From positions 1 through 64,000 of the forward strand of contig NZ_JAKCFB010000026.1 of NCBI RefSeq assembly GCF_024198235.1: 64,000 bases of DNA. The letters are read 5' to 3'. The position numbers were made by a program, and so were the translations under genes. A model generated the notes under the pieces. The model saw nothing but the letters and a program-made list of their open reading frames with translations. It did not search any database and was not told where the DNA came from. This DNA comes from Myxococcus dinghuensis. GTDB lineage: Bacteria; Myxococcota; Myxococcia; Myxococcales; Myxococcaceae. Shown here piece by piece: positions 7,101 through 14,807 of the stretch. Every line of letters begins with the position of its first letter. Position 1 is the stretch's first letter.

Positions 7101-7959
7101 CGAAGACGTTGAGCATCTTCCCCAGTTCGGGATGCTCGCCACCGAGCGCGTCCTCCAGCTCCACCAGCGACGCGGCCCCGCCCACGTGCCAGCCGTCCGG
7201 CTCGCGTCGGATGTCGCGCAGCGACGGCACGCCCTCCGTCGAGAGGAGGAACGGATAGCGGCGGGACTTCTTGGTGATGTCCACGCCCAGCTCGGTCGCC
7301 CCGGCCACCAGGACGGCCTCCGGGTGCGCGGCCCTCAACCGGAGCAGCTCCTCCCAGGAGGTGGGGCGCAGGAACGTCTGGCCCCGGGCCTCGTAGCTCA
7401 GCGCGGGCAGCGGGGCCGCGGGGCCCCCGAGCGGCGCATGCGGGAGCGCCTTCAGCCCCACGGCCGCGTCGCGCGCGGCGAGCGCCTCCATCATCGCGTC
7501 TCGGATGGGGCGGTAGCCGGTGCAGCGACAGATGTTGCCGCACAATTGGTCCGCCACCGTCTCCGGGGAACAGACCGCCGGGCGCGAGTACGCCTCCGCC
7601 ATGGAGACGATGAAGCCCGGCGTGCAGAAGCCACACTGCGAGCCGTAGTGCTTCACCATGGCCTGCTGCACGGGGTGGGGCTTCTCGCGCGTGCCCACGC
7701 CCTCCACCGTCACCAGCTCGCGCCCGGCCACCATGGGCAGCAGCGCGATGCAGCTGTTGAAGGCGCGCAGGACGCGCTCGCCGCGGGCGTCTCGGTCCAC
7801 CATGGCCACGGTGCAGGCGCCACAGTCGCCCTCCGCGCAGCCCTGCTTCGTCCCCGTGGCGCCGCGCGCGCGCAGGAAGTCGAGCAGCGTGGTGTTGGGC
7901 GACGTGTCCTCGACGCGGACCAGGTCCCCGTTGAGCCGGAACTCGAACATGGTGCTCAT
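4138..7959 (-). CDS. Xanthine dehydrogenase, single-chain (XdhA-XdhB fusion)
   Basis: This 1273-residue molybdo-flavoenzyme carries all three functional parts in one chain, as eukaryotic XDH does. Residues 1-165 bind two 2Fe-2S clusters: Cys41, Cys46 and Cys49 in CAEGDCGAC, then QCGFCTPG and CGNICRCTGYRPI. Residues about 200-480 form the FAD domain (LVAGATELGVD; TLSGNLVTASPIGD). The remainder is the molybdopterin domain, with QEHFYLETH, GGGFGGKE (substrate-binding Glu), DRALFHLDN (Arg), AFRGFGGPQG and the catalytic Glu in KAVGEPPLMLA. These match bovine residues E802, R880, R912 and E1261. It oxidises hypoxanthine and xanthine to urate in purine catabolism. The start ATG at 7959 overlaps the stop of xdhC (ATGA), so the two are translationally coupled. 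Confidence 0.95.
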   Translation of the reverse strand: MSTMFEFRLNGDLVRVEDTSPNTTLLDFLRARGATGTKQGCAEGDCGACTVAMVDRDARGERVLRAFNSCIALLPMVAGRELVTVEGVGTREKPHPVQQAMVKHYGSQCGFCTPGFIVSMAEAYSRPAVCSPETVADQLCGNICRCTGYRPIRDAMMEALAARDAAVGLKALPHAPLGGPAAPLPALSYEARGQTFLRPTSWEELLRLRAAHPEAVLVAGATELGVDITKKSRRYPFLLSTEGVPSLRDIRREPDGWHVGGAASLVELEDALGGEHPELGKMLNVFASRQIRQRATLSGNLVTASPIGDMAPVLLALDARMVLASVRGERTVALSDFFLGYRKTALQPDEVVRAIVIPHPPAKDSGLRRVSDSFKVSKRRELDISIVAAGFRVDLDAGDVVRVARLGYGGVAATPIRARRTEELLVGKPWTRETVAEVLPVLAGELSPISDLRGGAEYRRGLIVGLFEKFFSGEHSPAIDAAPRFLVGEAPPAADSGRELRHESALGHVTGSAQYVDDLAQKQPMLEVWPVCAPHAHARILRRDASAARALPGVVTVLLAEDIPGANDTGPIRHDEPLLAKDEVLFHGQVVALVVGESIEACRAAAKQVVVEYEPRPAVLTLEDAIAQGSYHTEPHLIRRGDVDAALTASPHRLSGVVTLGGQEHFYLETHAAFAEPGDDGDVTVTSSTQHPSEVQAIISHVLDVPRSHVVVRSPRMGGGFGGKETQGNAPAALVALAAWKTGRPVRWMLDRDVDMTTTGKRHPFHATFEVGFDERGGLLALRAQLVSNGGWSLDLSESITDRALFHLDNAYYVPTVSYSGRVAKTHLVSNTAFRGFGGPQGMLVCEEILDRVARTLGLPPEAVRERNFYRGKGETNTTHYGQELDDERLPQLWTELKTSSEFERRRQEVDAFNAGSPRIKRGLAMTPMKFGISFTATLLNQAGALLHVYRDGSVLLSHGGTEMGQGLHTKIQGVAMRELGLPASAIRIAKTATDKVPNTSATAASSGSDLNGAAVREACVSIRERLVPVAVKLLSEKHGIGVVPEALVFQDGLVGLRDTPTVCAPFAKVVEAAYAARVGLSVTGYYRTPGIGYDRVKGRGRPFLYFTYGAAVTEVEVDGHTGMKRVLRVDVLEDVGDSLNPGLDRGQIEGGFVQGMGWLTGEDLRWDAQGRLLTHSASTYAVPAFSDAPVDFRVQLMKRATQHNVIHGSKAVGEPPLMLALSVREALRDAVGAFGKAGGPVELASPATHEALFLAIQKRLAHGAEATGREAA

Positions 7960-8789
7960 TCTCCCGACGAAACCTCGCGCAGGCGAGGCGGCTCCGAGCG
8001 CGAGGGCCCGGCGTGGTTCTCGATGAAGGGTTGATGGTGGAGCTGGAGCAGGCCCGCGGCGATGCTCACCGCGACCTCCTGCGGCGACTTCCCGCCGATC
8101 TCCAGCCCCATGGGACACTGCACCCGGCCCAGCAGCGCGGCGGGCGTGCCGCGCGCCTCGAGCCGCTGCCGGAAGCGGGCCCACTTCGACTTGCTGCCAA
8201 TCAGGCCGATGTAGCGCGCCGGCTTCTCCAGCGCGGCCGCGATGACGTCCTGGTCCAGGTCGTGCCGGTGCGTCATCACCGCCACGTACGTGCGGCGCGC
8301 ATCCCAGGCGGCGGCGCCGAAGAACGTCTCCCAGGGCTCCTCGTGCCGCCGCACCGCCGCGGGGATGCGCTCGCCGTGCAGCCACTCCGGGCGCTCGTCG
8401 ATGAGGTCGATGCGGAAGGGCGTCCCCTCCAGGATGCGGCACAGCGCCTGGCCCACGTGGCCGGCCCCGAACAGGTACAGCCGGGGCCCGTGATTCACGG
8501 GCTCCACGAACACGTCCACCACGCCTCCACAGCACTGGCCGAGCTTCGAGCCCAGCGGATAGCGGAACGCGCGAGACTCGCCCCGCTCGAGGCAGGCCCG
8601 CGCGTCCGCGAGGACGAGCTGCTCCAGGTGGCCGCCGCCCACCGTCCCGTGGAACGCCCCGTCCGCGCGCACGAGCAGCTTCGCCCCCGGCTCCGCGGGC
8701 GTGCTTCCCTGGCAGTTCGTGACGGTGGCCACGGCGAAGGGCGCCTCCTGCCGCGCCCACTCGCCCAACTGGCTGACCCAATCCCACAT
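7956..8789 (-). CDS. xdhC: XdhC: xanthine dehydrogenase molybdenum-cofactor insertion factor
   Basis: The 277-residue product has the XdhC/CoxI layout: an N-terminal segment around WDWVSQLGEWARQEAPFAVA, the QGSTPAEPGAKLLV stretch, the GQCCGGVVDVFVEP motif with the two adjacent cysteines involved in cofactor binding, and a C-terminal Rossmann-like domain (LYLFGAGHVGQALCRIL; AVMTHRHDLDQDV). XdhC proteins bind and, where needed, sulfurate molybdenum cofactor before inserting it into XDH. The gene directly precedes the fused xdh gene with an ATGA overlap, which fits equal expression and a dedicated chaperone. The 136-base gap upstream probably contains the operon promoter. Confidence 0.93.
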   Translation of the reverse strand: MWDWVSQLGEWARQEAPFAVATVTNCQGSTPAEPGAKLLVRADGAFHGTVGGGHLEQLVLADARACLERGESRAFRYPLGSKLGQCCGGVVDVFVEPVNHGPRLYLFGAGHVGQALCRILEGTPFRIDLIDERPEWLHGERIPAAVRRHEEPWETFFGAAAWDARRTYVAVMTHRHDLDQDVIAAALEKPARYIGLIGSKSKWARFRQRLEARGTPAALLGRVQCPMGLEIGGKSPQEVAVSIAAGLLQLHHQPFIENHAGPSRSEPPRLREVSSGE

Positions 8790-8925
8790 GGTCCGCGTAA
8801 GTCTGCCACACCCGGAGTCCGCCGTGGGTGGCCCTTACCCGGAGTGTGGGTTTCCCGGCGAGGTCCCGTCCCCCGGGGCGGCGGGCTCCGAGGCAGACCC
8901 CACGGGCCTTGGACGCGCCGGGGCG

Positions 8926-10245
8926 CTACGACGCCGGCACGGGGACCCCCGCCTCCGGGGCGCGGCGCATGGGCTGGGCCTTTCCGTAGGTCAGCGAGCG
9001 CCACAGCCACTCGGCCGGCCCGAAGCGGAACCGGGACAGCCACAGGTGGCTGAACACCCCCTGGACCGCGAAGACGCCCAGGCAATAGAGGATGCAGACG
9101 ATGGGGGACAGCCGGGTGATGAGGCCCAGCCCGAACCCGTAGAAGACGAAGACGCTGATGACGGACTGCGACAGGTAGTTGGTCAGCGCCATGCGCCCCA
9201 CCGGCGCGAGCACCGTCAGCACCCGCTGCCACGCCGCGCGGTGGAAGAGCAGGGTGATGGCCGACACATAGGCCGCGGCGACGCCCAGCTCCCCCAGGTT
9301 GCGCAGGGGCGACATCACCAGCCCGACCCAGGGCGGCAGCGTCTCCGGGTTCAGCACCTTCCGGATGATGAGCTGCTGCAGCACCACCGACGCGGAGCTC
9401 CCCACCAGCCCCAGCCCGACGCCCCACGCGAGCAGCTTGCGGAAGAAGCCCAGGTGCTGGGCCGCGTCATGGAACAGCCGGCGCCGCCCCGCGTAGAGGC
9501 CGAGCAGGAACCGCCCGAAGATGGCGAACGCGCCAATCCCAATCATGGGGAGGAAGTCCTTCAGGTAGAAGGTCGCCGCGCCCCGCACCACCTCCAGCCA
9601 ACTGCCGTGTTGGAACGCCGCCAGGGTCACCGCCTTGCTCGCGTAGACCCGGTCCGTCTCCGCCTTGGCGATGGCCGCCGCGGCCTCCGGCGTGTCCGCC
9701 AGCAATTGGGGCAGCTTGAGCACCAGTTGTCCCAGGAGCGGCCACACGAAGACGAACACCGCCGCCCACACCAGCAGGGTCCGGTCCGTCCGCTTCCGGA
9801 ACAGCAACAACCCGAAGCCGAGCAACGCGTAGTTGGTGAGGATGTCGCCGTACCAGATGAGGAACAGGTGGCACAGCCCCAGCAGGAACATCACCCCCAG
9901 CCGCCGCGAGTACACCCCGCCCACCTGGCCGCCCCGCGCCTCCGCCCGCCCCAACTGCACCGCGAACCCCAGCCCGAAGAGGAACGAGAAGATGGTGATG
10001 AACCGTCCGAAGACGAGCACCGTGACGGTGGGCAGCAGCAGCTTGTCCAGCAGCGACATGTTCGCCAGCAGGGCGTCCATCTGCTCTTTCGGCAGGAAGG
10101 CCCTGCCGCTGAACCACATGAAGACATTGGAGATGAACACGCCGCAGAGCGCGAAGCCTCGCAGCGTGTCCAGCAACACCAGGCGCTCACCCGCGTCGAT
10201 GGGACGCGCCTCGGTGGAACCAACCGGCAGGGGGACAGGGGTCAT
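8926..10245 (-). CDS. DUF418 family integral membrane protein (YeiB-like)
   Basis: The product is about 439 residues with eight or more hydrophobic segments. It opens with the family signature ERLVLLDTLRGFALCGVFISN and continues with FSFLFGLGFAVQL and VLAPVGRMALTNYLSQSVI, and the C-terminal DUF418 domain includes FSHLWLSRFRFGPAEWLWRSLTYG. Members resemble acyltransferase-3-like membrane proteins, but their reaction is not established. ATG 10245 was preferred over a TTG at 10269, because the eight residues it would drop are not conserved-looking. The gene lies 93 bases downstream of nth on the same strand, so co-transcription is possible. Confidence 0.88.
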   Translation of the reverse strand: MTPVPLPVGSTEARPIDAGERLVLLDTLRGFALCGVFISNVFMWFSGRAFLPKEQMDALLANMSLLDKLLLPTVTVLVFGRFITIFSFLFGLGFAVQLGRAEARGGQVGGVYSRRLGVMFLLGLCHLFLIWYGDILTNYALLGFGLLLFRKRTDRTLLVWAAVFVFVWPLLGQLVLKLPQLLADTPEAAAAIAKAETDRVYASKAVTLAAFQHGSWLEVVRGAATFYLKDFLPMIGIGAFAIFGRFLLGLYAGRRRLFHDAAQHLGFFRKLLAWGVGLGLVGSSASVVLQQLIIRKVLNPETLPPWVGLVMSPLRNLGELGVAAAYVSAITLLFHRAAWQRVLTVLAPVGRMALTNYLSQSVISVFVFYGFGLGLITRLSPIVCILYCLGVFAVQGVFSHLWLSRFRFGPAEWLWRSLTYGKAQPMRRAPEAGVPVPAS

Positions 10246-10338
10246 GTCCTGGATTAGGATTGGCCCCAACCTGCGCGCGCGTCTCCGTATTTCCGGGTCA
10301 ACGAAGGATTGTGGGGTGCCCGGGGATAGCGGGTAGGT

Positions 10339-10971
10339 CTACACGCCGATGCGTGGGCAGATGTCCTTCACGATACACGTGTCACAGTGTGGCTTCTTCG
10401 CGGTGCAGGTATACCGGCCGTGAAGGACCATGGCCGGCCCGAAGAAGGTCCACTGCTCCTTGGGCACCAGCTTCATCAGGTCTTCTTCAATCACGTCTGG
10501 TTTTTCATGTTTTGTCAGCCCCAGGCGGTGGCTGACGCGCGCGACGTGGGTGTCGACGATGATGCCGGACGGCAGGCCGAAGGCGGTGTTGAGGACGACA
10601 TTGGCTGTCTTTCGCGCCACGCCGGGCAGCGTCACCAGCTCCTTGACGGTGCGCGGCACCTCCCCGCCGAAGTCCTCCAGGAGCGCGCGGCTCATGGCCT
10701 GCACGGACTTGGTCTTCTGTTTGTAGAAGCCGGTGGGCTTGAGGTCCTCCTCCAGCAGGGCGGTGTCCGCCTCCGCGAAGGCGCGGGGGCCCGGGTACTT
10801 GGGGAACACGGTGGCGGTGACGCGGTTGACGCGCTCGTCCGTGCACTGGGCCGCGAGGATGGTGGCGACGAGCAGCTCGAACGGCGTGGACCAGTTGAGC
10901 TCGTAGCGGGCATCCGGATGGGCCTCGCGCAGCCGCTCCAGGAGGATGGGGACTTTCTCGGCGGGTTTCAT
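10339..10971 (-). CDS. nth: Endonuclease III (DNA glycosylase/AP lyase)
   Basis: The 210-residue protein has the standard size and all the marks of Nth. LLVATILAAQCTDERVN starts the six-helix barrel, and a helix-hairpin-helix LPGVARKTANVVLN contains the catalytic Lys. VDTHVARVSHRLGL contains the catalytic Asp, and a C-terminal 4Fe-4S loop has four cysteines spaced C-x6-C-x2-C-x5-C. It removes oxidised pyrimidines and cuts at the abasic site in base-excision repair. The ATG at 10971 matches the usual N-terminus. It is unlinked in function to its neighbours. Confidence 0.96.
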   Translation of the reverse strand: MKPAEKVPILLERLREAHPDARYELNWSTPFELLVATILAAQCTDERVNRVTATVFPKYPGPRAFAEADTALLEEDLKPTGFYKQKTKSVQAMSRALLEDFGGEVPRTVKELVTLPGVARKTANVVLNTAFGLPSGIIVDTHVARVSHRLGLTKHEKPDVIEEDLMKLVPKEQWTFFGPAMVLHGRYTCTAKKPHCDTCIVKDICPRIGV

Positions 10972-11104
10972 GGTGGCGTGGGCGTCACCCTACCTGGGAT
11001 GTCTGACATCCGCCTCCGACTCCGGCGCGAGCCCGCGTCGTCCCGGAGGCGGGACGCCCACCGCCCCGCTGCGTGACGCACCCGGCCTCGTCAGCCGCGC
11101 GGCG

Positions 11105-11947
11105 TCAGGCGCTCCGGGCGCGCTCGACGGCGTCCAGGCGGGCCATGGTCTGGGCGTACAGGTGGTCCAGCTTGGCGTGGAGCTGGGTGACCTCCATGCC
11201 GGCGCGGATGTTGGCCTCGTACTCCACGTCGGAGCGGATGCGGTCCTTGGCGGCCTGCCGGCTCTGGCTGATGAGCACGAAGCACGACAGGAAGATGGCC
11301 TCCAGGCTCACCACCATGGTGAGCAGGCCGAAGGGGAACGGGTCGAAGGCGTGCAGCCCCGGCACCCAGTCCAGGTTGATGGCGATCCACGTCGCGAACC
11401 AGGCCGCGTGCAGCATCATGAAGGTGAAGGTGCCGCTGAAGGCGGCCAGGCCGTCCGCGAGCCGCTGGATGGGCGTCAGCCGCTCCTCCACCGTCTCGTT
11501 GGGGCTGAGCGACGGGCGGCTGTGCAGCATCTTGTCCGCCTCGCGCAGGCGCCGGCCGATGGCGGTGAGCACGTCCATGGCGCTGGAGGGGTGGCGCTGG
11601 AAGAGCATCTGGAGGTCGGCGCGGTCCACCTTGAGCGCGCTCGTGTCCTGGATGGCGCGGGCGTCCGCGCTGCGCGGGTCTCCGTCCAACAGGGATAGCT
11701 CGCCGAAGAAGTCCCCGCGCCGGGCCGTCTCGAAGACGATGACCTGGCCGGTGGTGTCCTCGACGGAGATCTGCACCTCCCCGGAGCTGACGATGTAGAT
11801 GGCGCCCCCGGGGTCGCCCCGGCTGAAGACCTTCTGCCCGGCGGACAGGCGCACCTCCTCGAGCTGGGCGGCGAGCAGCGCGCGCTCCTCGTCATCCAGC
11901 GCGGCGAAGAGGGGGACTTCCTGGAGGAGGGAGACGTCGGCGGGCAT
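11105..11947 (-). CDS. Cyclic nucleotide-binding domain fused to DUF1003 membrane protein
   Basis: The protein has about 280 residues. Residues 5-125 form a cyclic-nucleotide-binding beta-barrel (LQEVPLFAALDDEERALLAA; GEVQISVEDTTG; GDFFGELSLLDGDPRSADAR), the last being the phosphate-binding cassette with a FGE..L..G..RSA pattern. Residues 160-250 contain DUF1003, with two membrane-spanning helices (FTFMMLHAAWFATWIAIN; GLLTMVVSLEAIFLSCFVLI). A coiled C-terminal tail follows. This looks like a membrane protein gated or regulated by a nucleotide, but the ligand and output are unknown. ATG 11947 starts just before the CNB domain. The gene is divergent from menB with a 215-base gap. Confidence 0.88.
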   Translation of the reverse strand: MPADVSLLQEVPLFAALDDEERALLAAQLEEVRLSAGQKVFSRGDPGGAIYIVSSGEVQISVEDTTGQVIVFETARRGDFFGELSLLDGDPRSADARAIQDTSALKVDRADLQMLFQRHPSSAMDVLTAIGRRLREADKMLHSRPSLSPNETVEERLTPIQRLADGLAAFSGTFTFMMLHAAWFATWIAINLDWVPGLHAFDPFPFGLLTMVVSLEAIFLSCFVLISQSRQAAKDRIRSDVEYEANIRAGMEVTQLHAKLDHLYAQTMARLDAVERARSA

Positions 11948-12162
11948 GAGGCGGCGGACCTCGCGATGGGCGGCACCGTGCGGGCTCCACGCTGGCACCT
12001 TCCGGGCTCCACGCCCAGTCCCCTCGTGTGACACCCGCGTGCCCCTCCGGACTTCCGGGGCTGCCGTGCGCTGGGGCTGGATGGTTGAACCCGTGGACGC
12101 TCCTGGCCCGCCCCCGTATGGTCCGCGCCCTGACAACCCCCTTGCTCCCGAGTGCGAACGCC

Positions 12163-13056
<894 letters not shown>

Positions 13057-13065
13057 CCGGAGGCT

Positions 13066-13091
13066 TCGCGAGGCCGTCTCCGGCCTCGCGA
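13066..13091 (+). terminator. Perfect 11-bp hairpin after menB
   Basis: TCGCGAGGCCG at 13066-13076 pairs perfectly with CGGCCTCGCGA at 13081-13091 around a 4-base loop, ten bases after the menB stop. There is no long T tract, but the position between convergent genes suggests a terminator for menB, the VOC gene, or both. Confidence 0.6.
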
Positions 13092-13103
13092 GGGGGGACA
13101 CCG

Positions 13104-13180
13104 CCGCTCCGGAAGTCGCCGGAGCGGGCGGAGCGAGGGCCGCGGCGGCCCCGGTCCCGCGCTTCGCGGGGGCGCGGGAC
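13104..13180. repeat. Two further hairpins between menB and the VOC gene
   Basis: CCGCTCCGG at 13104-13112 pairs with CCGGAGCGG at 13119-13127 around a 6-base loop. GTCCCGCGC at 13154-13162 pairs with GCGCGGGAC at 13172-13180. Together with the hairpin at 13066 this makes three perfect stem-loops within 115 bases in a gap between converging genes. Confidence 0.55.
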
Positions 13181-13234
13181 TCCTTCGCGGGCATGAGGTC
13201 CTCCGACGCGGTGAGGTGCCCGCGCGGCGCTCAC

Positions 13235-13648
13235 TCAGGCTGGCGTGATGACCACCGACGCGGCGGACTTGCGCGCCGGGCCGTGGTTCACCACCTCGAT
13301 GTTGTTGCCGTCCGGATCCATCACGAACGCGGCGTAGTAGCCCGGGTGATAGGACCGTTCTCCCGGGCCGCCGTTGTCCGTCCCGCCCGCGGCGAGGGCG
13401 GCCGCGTGGAAGCGGTGGACGGTCTCCCGGTCGTCCGCCTGGAAGGCGAGGTGCACGCCCCGGCCCTCGGGCGCGCCCGGGTCGGCGGGAGAGATGAACA
13501 GCTCGTCGGCGGTGAAGAAATGCGCGTTCTCCGCGAAGACGGGGACGCCCACCACCTCCAGCACGGCCCGGTAGAAACGCTTGCTCGCGTCGAGGTCCTT
13601 GACGCGCAGGTGGACGTGGTCGAACAGTCGGCCTCGATGGAACTCCAT
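13235..13648 (-). CDS. VOC superfamily (glyoxalase/dioxygenase-fold) protein
   Basis: The 137-residue protein has the paired beta-alpha-beta-beta-beta modules of the vicinal-oxygen-chelate fold. It starts FDHVHLRVKDLDASKRFYRAVL (metal-binding His in DHVHL), then GVHLAFQADDRETVHRFH, then YYAAFVMDPDGNNIEVVNHG with the C-terminal metal-binding Glu. Such proteins bind a divalent metal and act on small molecules by isomerisation, dioxygenation or resistance-type sequestration; the sequence does not tell which. ATG 13648 was chosen over 13681, because the first 11 residues of the longer form are not family-like. It converges on menB and is divergent from the next gene with a 62-base gap. Confidence 0.85.
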   Translation of the reverse strand: MEFHRGRLFDHVHLRVKDLDASKRFYRAVLEVVGVPVFAENAHFFTADELFISPADPGAPEGRGVHLAFQADDRETVHRFHAAALAAGGTDNGGPGERSYHPGYYAAFVMDPDGNNIEVVNHGPARKSAASVVITPA

Positions 13649-13710
13649 GGTGCGTCTCCATGTGGGGGGCACCGTTTTCACGGCGCACGTATGGGGCGCG
13701 CGAGACTGCC

Positions 13711-14661
13711 ATGAAACCCCATTTCCTGACCTTCTTCTGCGAGCTGGCCCCCGAGCCGCTGCGCGAACTGTTCGACACCGAAGGCGTGCTCGACGACCTG
13801 AAGGCGATGCGCGCCGGGGTGAGCCTGGGCCTCGTCGACCTGAGCCCCGAGCGCGCCGCGGTGATTCGTCGACTCAACCGCGAGGGCATCCCCGTCACCG
13901 CGTGGCTGCTGCTGCCTCCCGCGGAGGGCTACTGGTTCCACGCGGGCAACCTCCCGCAGGCGGCAGCCCGCTACGACGCGTTCCGCGCCTGGTCCGCGGA
14001 GCACGGCCTGACGTGGGCCGGCGTGGGGCTGGACATCGAGCCCGACATCCACGAGCTGCGCCGCTGGTCGGAGGCCCCGCTGCGCAGCCTGCCCGGGATG
14101 CTCTCCCGGCTCGTGCTCCGGGGCGGGCGCTCGCGCACGGCGCGGGCGGGCTATGCCGCGCTCGTGGAGCGCATCCGCGCGGACGGCCACCGCGTGGACA
14201 CGTACCAGTTCCCGGTCATCGTCGACGAGCGGCAGGCGCGCTCGTCGGTGCTGCGGCGCGTGGCGGGCGTGCTCGACGTGCCCACGGACCGGGAGGTGCT
14301 GATGCTCTACACGAGCTTCCTGCGCCCCCACGGGCCGGCCTGGCTCTGGAGCTACGCGCCGGGCTCGACGGCCATCGCGGTGGGCAGCACGGGGGGCGGC
14401 GTGGAGCTGTCCGGCGTGCTCGGGACGCCGCCGCTCGACTGGAACGAGCTGTCGCGGGACCTGCGCCTGGCGGTCCGTTGGACGCACGACCTGTACATCT
14501 TCAGCCTGGAAGGATGCGTGCGGCAGGGCTTCCTGTCCCGATTGCGGACATTCGACTGGGATTCGCACGTGGATCCGCCCTGGGTGCCGGCGCGGCGCGT
14601 GGACGCGGTGCGCAGGGCGGCGCGGACGGCGCTCCGGGTGAGTGGTCGGGTGCTCCGCTGA
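13711..14661 (+). CDS. Hypothetical protein with TIM-barrel glycosidase-like features
   Basis: The 316-residue product has no signal peptide and starts MKPHFLTFFCELAPEPLREL. A strand ending in WAGVGLDIEPDIHELRRW resembles the beta-4 DxxE-type catalytic strand of GH18-like and related barrels. GVSLGLVDLSPERAAVI, IPVTAWLLLPPAEGYWF and VDTYQFPVIVDERQARSS could be neighbouring strands. The family is not one I can name, so a catalytic role is inference. ATG 13711 directly precedes the first predicted strand. The next gene encodes an exported hydrolase and starts 146 bases later. Confidence 0.6.
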   Translation: MKPHFLTFFCELAPEPLRELFDTEGVLDDLKAMRAGVSLGLVDLSPERAAVIRRLNREGIPVTAWLLLPPAEGYWFHAGNLPQAAARYDAFRAWSAEHGLTWAGVGLDIEPDIHELRRWSEAPLRSLPGMLSRLVLRGGRSRTARAGYAALVERIRADGHRVDTYQFPVIVDERQARSSVLRRVAGVLDVPTDREVLMLYTSFLRPHGPAWLWSYAPGSTAIAVGSTGGGVELSGVLGTPPLDWNELSRDLRLAVRWTHDLYIFSLEGCVRQGFLSRLRTFDWDSHVDPPWVPARRVDAVRRAARTALRVSGRVLR

Positions 14662-14807
14662 CGGGCATTCCCGCATCCGGGACGCCCCTCGCCATGACGC
14701 GCGGCGTTCCCACGACTCGGGGTTGACGCTCGGAGGGCGCGGCAGTGTCATGCGCCCCCGGCATTCCCCCGCGCCGAAGCCCGGACCCCGCCCGGGATGG
14801 GAACGAC

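Noticed and set aside
3748..8034. Very long plus-strand open frame opposite the xanthine dehydrogenase gene
   Set aside because: It mirrors the xdh and xdhC coding sequence, is extremely rich in Arg, His, Gln and Ala, and has no domain; it is a GC-rich antisense shadow.
8790..8925. Possible riboswitch or hairpin upstream of xdhC
   Set aside because: A short direct repeat (CCCGGAGT) and a partial inverted match were seen, but no convincing stem or known aptamer pattern.
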